Positions 61,015 to 64,000 of a stretch of 64,000 nucleotides of DNA are shown piece by piece. Within the stretch, counting starts at the first letter, position 1; every line of letters begins with the position of its first letter. This stretch comes from CAZGSD01 sp964528305 (GTDB lineage Bacteria > Patescibacteriota > Gracilibacteria > UBA1369), in the NCBI GenBank assembly GCA_964528305.1, contig CAZGSD010000001.1:1-64000 (forward strand), written 5' to 3'. The notes below the pieces were generated by a model. That model saw nothing but the letters and a program-made list of their open reading frames with translations. It was not told the DNA's origin and ran no database searches. Both the position numbers and the translations under genes were made by a program.

Positions 61015-61125
61015 AAAGAGGAATGGATAAAGTCGAACTTCCCTCTTCCATCCACCGGGGCTTTGTAGTATTCTTTTGCTACGAGCGGGGTTTGCGCCGG
61101 TCGTTTATATGTTTAGAATATCTTT

Positions 61126-62517
61126 ATGGCTACAGAGGAGAATTTGAATAAAAACCAGGCAGCTATGAATTATAATGATGATGAGGGGTCAGAGAGCGAA
61201 GGCCTTACTCCCCCATTTCAAACGCCTAAAGGAGTGCATGATATTTTACCGGTGGACCATGAATACCACACCTATATCAAAAAAGTTGTGCGGCATCGTT
61301 GTCGCCAGGCTGGGTTTAAGCGTATCACTACCCCGGTGTTTGAATTTACAGAAGTTTTCAAAAGAGTGGGAGAAGCCACAGATATAGTGAGCAAAGAAAT
61401 GTATACTTTTGAGGATAGAAAAGGTCGCTCTTTGACACTCAAACCGGAAGGTACTGCCGGGGTTTGCCGCGCCTATATACAGCATGGCATGCAAAATCTG
61501 CCACAGCCCGTGGAGCTTTTTTACATAGAACCGACCTTCCGTTATGACCGTCCGCAAGCCGGCAGATACAGGCAGTTCTGGCAATTTGGGTTTGAAGTGA
61601 TTGGCGAAGTGGACCCTGCTTTGGATGCCCAGGCTATACTACTGGCCTATCGCATATTTTCAGATTTGGGTATAGGCAACACCTTGCGTTTGCAAATCAA
61701 CAATATCGGTGATCTCGAATCACGCAAAGCTTATACGGAAGCGCTGCGTGATTATTATTATGGCAAGGAGCGTTATTTGTCTGAGGAGGATAGAGCTAGA
61801 TTGGATAAAAATCCTTTGCGTATACTGGATTCTAAAAATGAAGACACGATGATTTTGAATCAATCAGCGCCAAAGTTTGCTGATTTCATCTCACAGGAAA
61901 GCCGTGATTTTCATGAGGAAGTGTTGGAATATCTGCGCGATCTCGAAATACCTTATGAAGAAAATAATATGCTGGTGAGAGGGCTGGATTACTACAATCA
62001 GACGGTTTTTGAATTCTGGGATGAGAAAAAAGGTGCGCAGAATTCCGTGGGTGGTGGTGGACGTTATGATGGATTGATGGAGCTACTGGGTGGCAATCCC
62101 ACGCCGGCTATCGGTTTTGCTATGGGAATAGAGCGGGTTATAGCACAAATGAAACGCAATAAAGTGCGAGTGCCCAGTAAAGATGATTTACATGTTTTTG
62201 TGGCGCAATTGGGGCGTGAAGCTAAAAAAATCTGTCTGCCACTAATTAATGAATTGCGGGATCGAGGGGTGCGAACTATGGGCGCGCTAGGAAAAGGGGC
62301 GATTAAAAATCAGCTAAAAATAGCGGATCGTTTCAAAGCGCCTTATTGTGTGTTGATCGGGCTGACTGAGGTGCGCGAAGGTACAGCTATCATACGTAAC
62401 ATGGTCAAGGGCAGCCAAAAGACCGTTAAAATGTCACAGGTGGTGGAGGAAATAGTCAAAGCCATAGGCAAGGAAAATCTGGATTTTTACAATCCCAAAG
62501 AACCAATGAATGAGTAA
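61126..62517 (+). CDS. hisS: Histidyl-tRNA synthetase
   Basis: A 463-residue class II synthetase. Motif 1 region TPFQTPKGVHDILP, motif 2 FRYDRPQAGRYRQFWQFG, histidine-specific RGLDYYNQTVFEFW and VGGGGRYDGL, motif 3 GFAMGIERVIAQM, then a C-terminal anticodon-binding domain (VFVAQLGREAKKICLPL). A ~30-residue acidic N-terminal extension (NYNDDEGSESEG) is unusual. Stop overlaps the next gene by 8 nt. Confidence 0.96.
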   Translation: MATEENLNKNQAAMNYNDDEGSESEGLTPPFQTPKGVHDILPVDHEYHTYIKKVVRHRCRQAGFKRITTPVFEFTEVFKRVGEATDIVSKEMYTFEDRKGRSLTLKPEGTAGVCRAYIQHGMQNLPQPVELFYIEPTFRYDRPQAGRYRQFWQFGFEVIGEVDPALDAQAILLAYRIFSDLGIGNTLRLQINNIGDLESRKAYTEALRDYYYGKERYLSEEDRARLDKNPLRILDSKNEDTMILNQSAPKFADFISQESRDFHEEVLEYLRDLEIPYEENNMLVRGLDYYNQTVFEFWDEKKGAQNSVGGGGRYDGLMELLGGNPTPAIGFAMGIERVIAQMKRNKVRVPSKDDLHVFVAQLGREAKKICLPLINELRDRGVRTMGALGKGAIKNQLKIADRFKAPYCVLIGLTEVREGTAIIRNMVKGSQKTVKMSQVVEEIVKAIGKENLDFYNPKEPMNE

Positions 62518-62944
62518 AAAGAATGGGGTGGGGCGCCGGCAGCAAAATGTATTGGGAATAGGAAGACTGGTTGGGGCCGGCGCCGTGATATTGTTTGTTG
62601 TTTGGATGATGACTGTGGCGATGGATGGGGGCGGAGCTGAAAGTCGCCAAAGCTCCACTGTATCAGCCAATTCGGGCAAGGAGAATTTTGCTATTTGCTT
62701 GATGAAAAAGGGAGTAATAATGTATGGTGTTGATACTTGTGAATACTGCCAATTGCAGAAAAAAATGTTCGGTTCGGCATTTGAAAAAATCAATTATATC
62801 AACTGTGATTTTGAGGGTGAGATATGTGGCCGCAAAGGCATAGAGCATTATCCCGTCTGGGAGATAAATGGACAAACGATATCCGGGGTGCAGACTTTTG
62901 CAGGATTGTCCCGAGCTACTGGATGCGCCGAACCTAGTTTCTAA
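62510..62944 (+). CDS. Membrane-anchored thioredoxin-fold protein (VKOR-associated type)
   Basis: A 144-residue protein with an N-terminal membrane helix (about 20-42) and an extracytoplasmic thioredoxin-like domain. Redox motif GVDTCEYCQLQKKMFG (CxxC), then INYINCDFEGEIC, YPVWEINGQTISGVQTFAGLSRATGC. This layout matches the short Trx domains attached to or near bacterial VKOR/DsbB-like proteins. No VKOR gene is in the window. It is coupled to hisS upstream and lies 57 nt before a DsbA-like gene, so the pair probably handles disulfides outside the membrane. Confidence 0.8.
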   Translation: MSKKNGVGRRQQNVLGIGRLVGAGAVILFVVWMMTVAMDGGGAESRQSSTVSANSGKENFAICLMKKGVIMYGVDTCEYCQLQKKMFGSAFEKINYINCDFEGEICGRKGIEHYPVWEINGQTISGVQTFAGLSRATGCAEPSF

Positions 62945-63001
62945 CGACAGAGACTAGGAAACTAAATAAAAAAATTTCTAAAAATAAATATTTAAAAAAA
63001 T

Positions 63002-64000
63002 ATGCCAAGCAAAAAAATTTCTAAGAAACCCGCTGCTAAAAAAGTTGTCAAAGGAGGCCCGGCTAGGGCTAAAAAGAAAAGCTCAGTGATGGAGCAAGCG
63101 TTGGAAGCCATGATGGAACATCGCCCTGCCGCCGTAAAATCCGCGCCGCGCCCAACTGGTACTCATCGACGCCGCTTCTCTGGATGGGGAATTTTATCTC
63201 TTGTACTGGCTTTGGCTTTTGGTGGCATACTGCTTTATGAGCACAACCCCACCTTCCGTAGCAAGGCTACTCAACTAGTAAACTCCACTGGTCTGTTGCA
63301 GCTATCTGGTGGCGCGCAAGAGAAAAAAGACCCCTTTGTGATGAAATTAACTATTGTTTACAATGCCTCTGAACCGACTATGAAGTCTATATTGGATAAT
63401 TACGTGGCCAATATAGAAAAAAATCTGGAGAATACTAAAGTAGCAGCCAACTGGTTAGATAAAAATGATGCCCAAGCCCAAGAAATAATAGCTAAATTGG
63501 ATGCCAAATATCTGCCTATTTTTGTAACCGATGCTAGCATACAATCCCATCCGCTGTACGCCCAATTCTCCCAAGCTGTCAGCATGGTTAATGGTGAGTA
63601 TGTTTTTCAATCCGAGGGGATGGAATATCTGAAAGTTCCTGAAGCTGGCGATGCCCGGGTACTGGGAGCCAAACCGGATAAAGCAAAAGTTCATATCACT
63701 GAATATGCCAGTATGAGCTGTGGCTACTGCAAAATGATGCATCCGATATTACAGACTGTGCTGAAAAAATACGCCAAGGATGTCAGCCTAGCCGTGAAAC
63801 ATTATGACCGTGGCGGCAGCGACTCATTGACCGCACAGGCTACTGAATGTGCCGCTGATTTGGGACGTTTTGATCAAATGGTGACAGCTATGTACAATCA
63901 TCAATCTGACATAGCTAGTGCGGGTGGTGGGACTGGTCAGGATAATGAAGCTTTATATGCCCAAATCAAAGTGGCCGCACGTGAGGCAGGGGTTAATGGT
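63002..64000 (+). CDS. DsbA-family thiol:disulfide oxidoreductase, 3' end beyond the window
   Basis: 333 residues are visible from ATG 63002. The head is a Lys/Ala-rich basic cytosolic segment (PSKKISKKPAAKKVVKGG), then a membrane anchor (about 65-83, WGILSLVLALAFGGILL). The DsbA-type domain begins around 215 with ITEYASMSCGYCKMMHP (CxxC Cys-Gly-Tyr-Cys) and VKHYDRGGSD. An N-terminal region (about 105-215) of mixed character with repeats of KLTIVYNASEP type is unrecognised. The gene is cut by the window end. It follows the Trx-like gene and is likely in the same operon, with an A-rich leader. Confidence 0.85.
   Translation, partial: MPSKKISKKPAAKKVVKGGPARAKKKSSVMEQALEAMMEHRPAAVKSAPRPTGTHRRRFSGWGILSLVLALAFGGILLYEHNPTFRSKATQLVNSTGLLQLSGGAQEKKDPFVMKLTIVYNASEPTMKSILDNYVANIEKNLENTKVAANWLDKNDAQAQEIIAKLDAKYLPIFVTDASIQSHPLYAQFSQAVSMVNGEYVFQSEGMEYLKVPEAGDARVLGAKPDKAKVHITEYASMSCGYCKMMHPILQTVLKKYAKDVSLAVKHYDRGGSDSLTAQATECAADLGRFDQMVTAMYNHQSDIASAGGGTGQDNEALYAQIKVAAREAGVNG

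Noticed and set aside
1..64000. CRISPR array, IS element or UGA recoding
   Set aside because: No regularly spaced repeats, transposase or terminal inverted repeats were seen, and TGA ends many well-conserved genes (for example pilB and yajQ).

Overview
The window looks like a chromosomal segment from a reduced, cell-envelope-oriented bacterium, most likely a member of the Candidate Phyla Radiation (Patescibacteria, Parcubacteria-like). This is an inference from gene content: short intergenic spaces, many 1-4 nt gene overlaps, core translation genes mixed with secreted SLH, beta-helix and cellulase-like proteins, lysine-rich small proteins, a CxxC-x17-CxxC zinc-ribbon protein, and many unrecognisable ORFs. 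TGA acts as an ordinary stop, so the UGA=Gly code of Gracilibacteria/SR1 does not apply. One 100-N scaffold gap (11234-11333) interrupts a gene. No rRNA operon, CRISPR array, transposase or prophage module was seen.

Layout. 1-9.9 kb: a large secreted amidase/SpoIID protein, thioredoxin, RNase HI, a 35-residue lysine-rich peptide with its own promoter and terminator, a class A PBP, a receiver-like protein and an RlmK-like methyltransferase. 9.9-13.3 kb: tRNA-Gly(UCC), a LysA-like PLP decarboxylase, the gap, and small unknown proteins ending in an RGG/zinc-ribbon protein. 13.3-27.2 kb: a surface and motility region with a GH5 glycosidase, PilB, a histidine kinase with its response regulator and three SLH proteins (one with a right-handed beta-helix), interleaved with a DEAD-box helicase, GltX and a GNAT acetyltransferase. 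27.3-29.2 kb: tRNA-Gly(GCC) and a compact group of chorismate mutase, ferredoxin and U32-family protein that fits prephenate-dependent RNA hydroxylation. 29.4-33.8 kb: ValS with an unusual insertion in the editing region, and an ABC-F ATPase. 33.8-34.8 kb: about 1 kb without a gene that holds two strongly structured RNA candidates.

35-41 kb: a deoxynucleotide/thymidylate group (dCMP deaminase, MazG-like, DHFR, ThyA), a transglutaminase-like/M29 aminopeptidase pair and a VapBC module. 41-46 kb: a beta-CASP nuclease and a three-gene cassette (unknown protein, PIG-L deacetylase, GT81-like glycosyltransferase) behind a leader with a convincing terminator/anti-terminator pair. 46-50.5 kb: CapA, RlmH, YajQ and an RlmD-like methyltransferase. 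50.6-57.9 kb: accessory-looking DNA with a 1039-residue transglutaminase-fold protein carrying short tandem repeats, an HNH protein, an unknown 430-residue protein and the CCA-adding enzyme. 57.9-64 kb: two tiny coupled ORFs, TsaD, a flippase-like membrane protein, HicAB, HisS and two extracytoplasmic thioredoxin-fold proteins, the last cut by the window end.

Functional themes are tRNA/rRNA maturation and charging, cell-wall building and surface display, thymidylate supply, and extracytoplasmic disulfide chemistry. Functional calls rest on motif recognition in the translations; no database search was possible.
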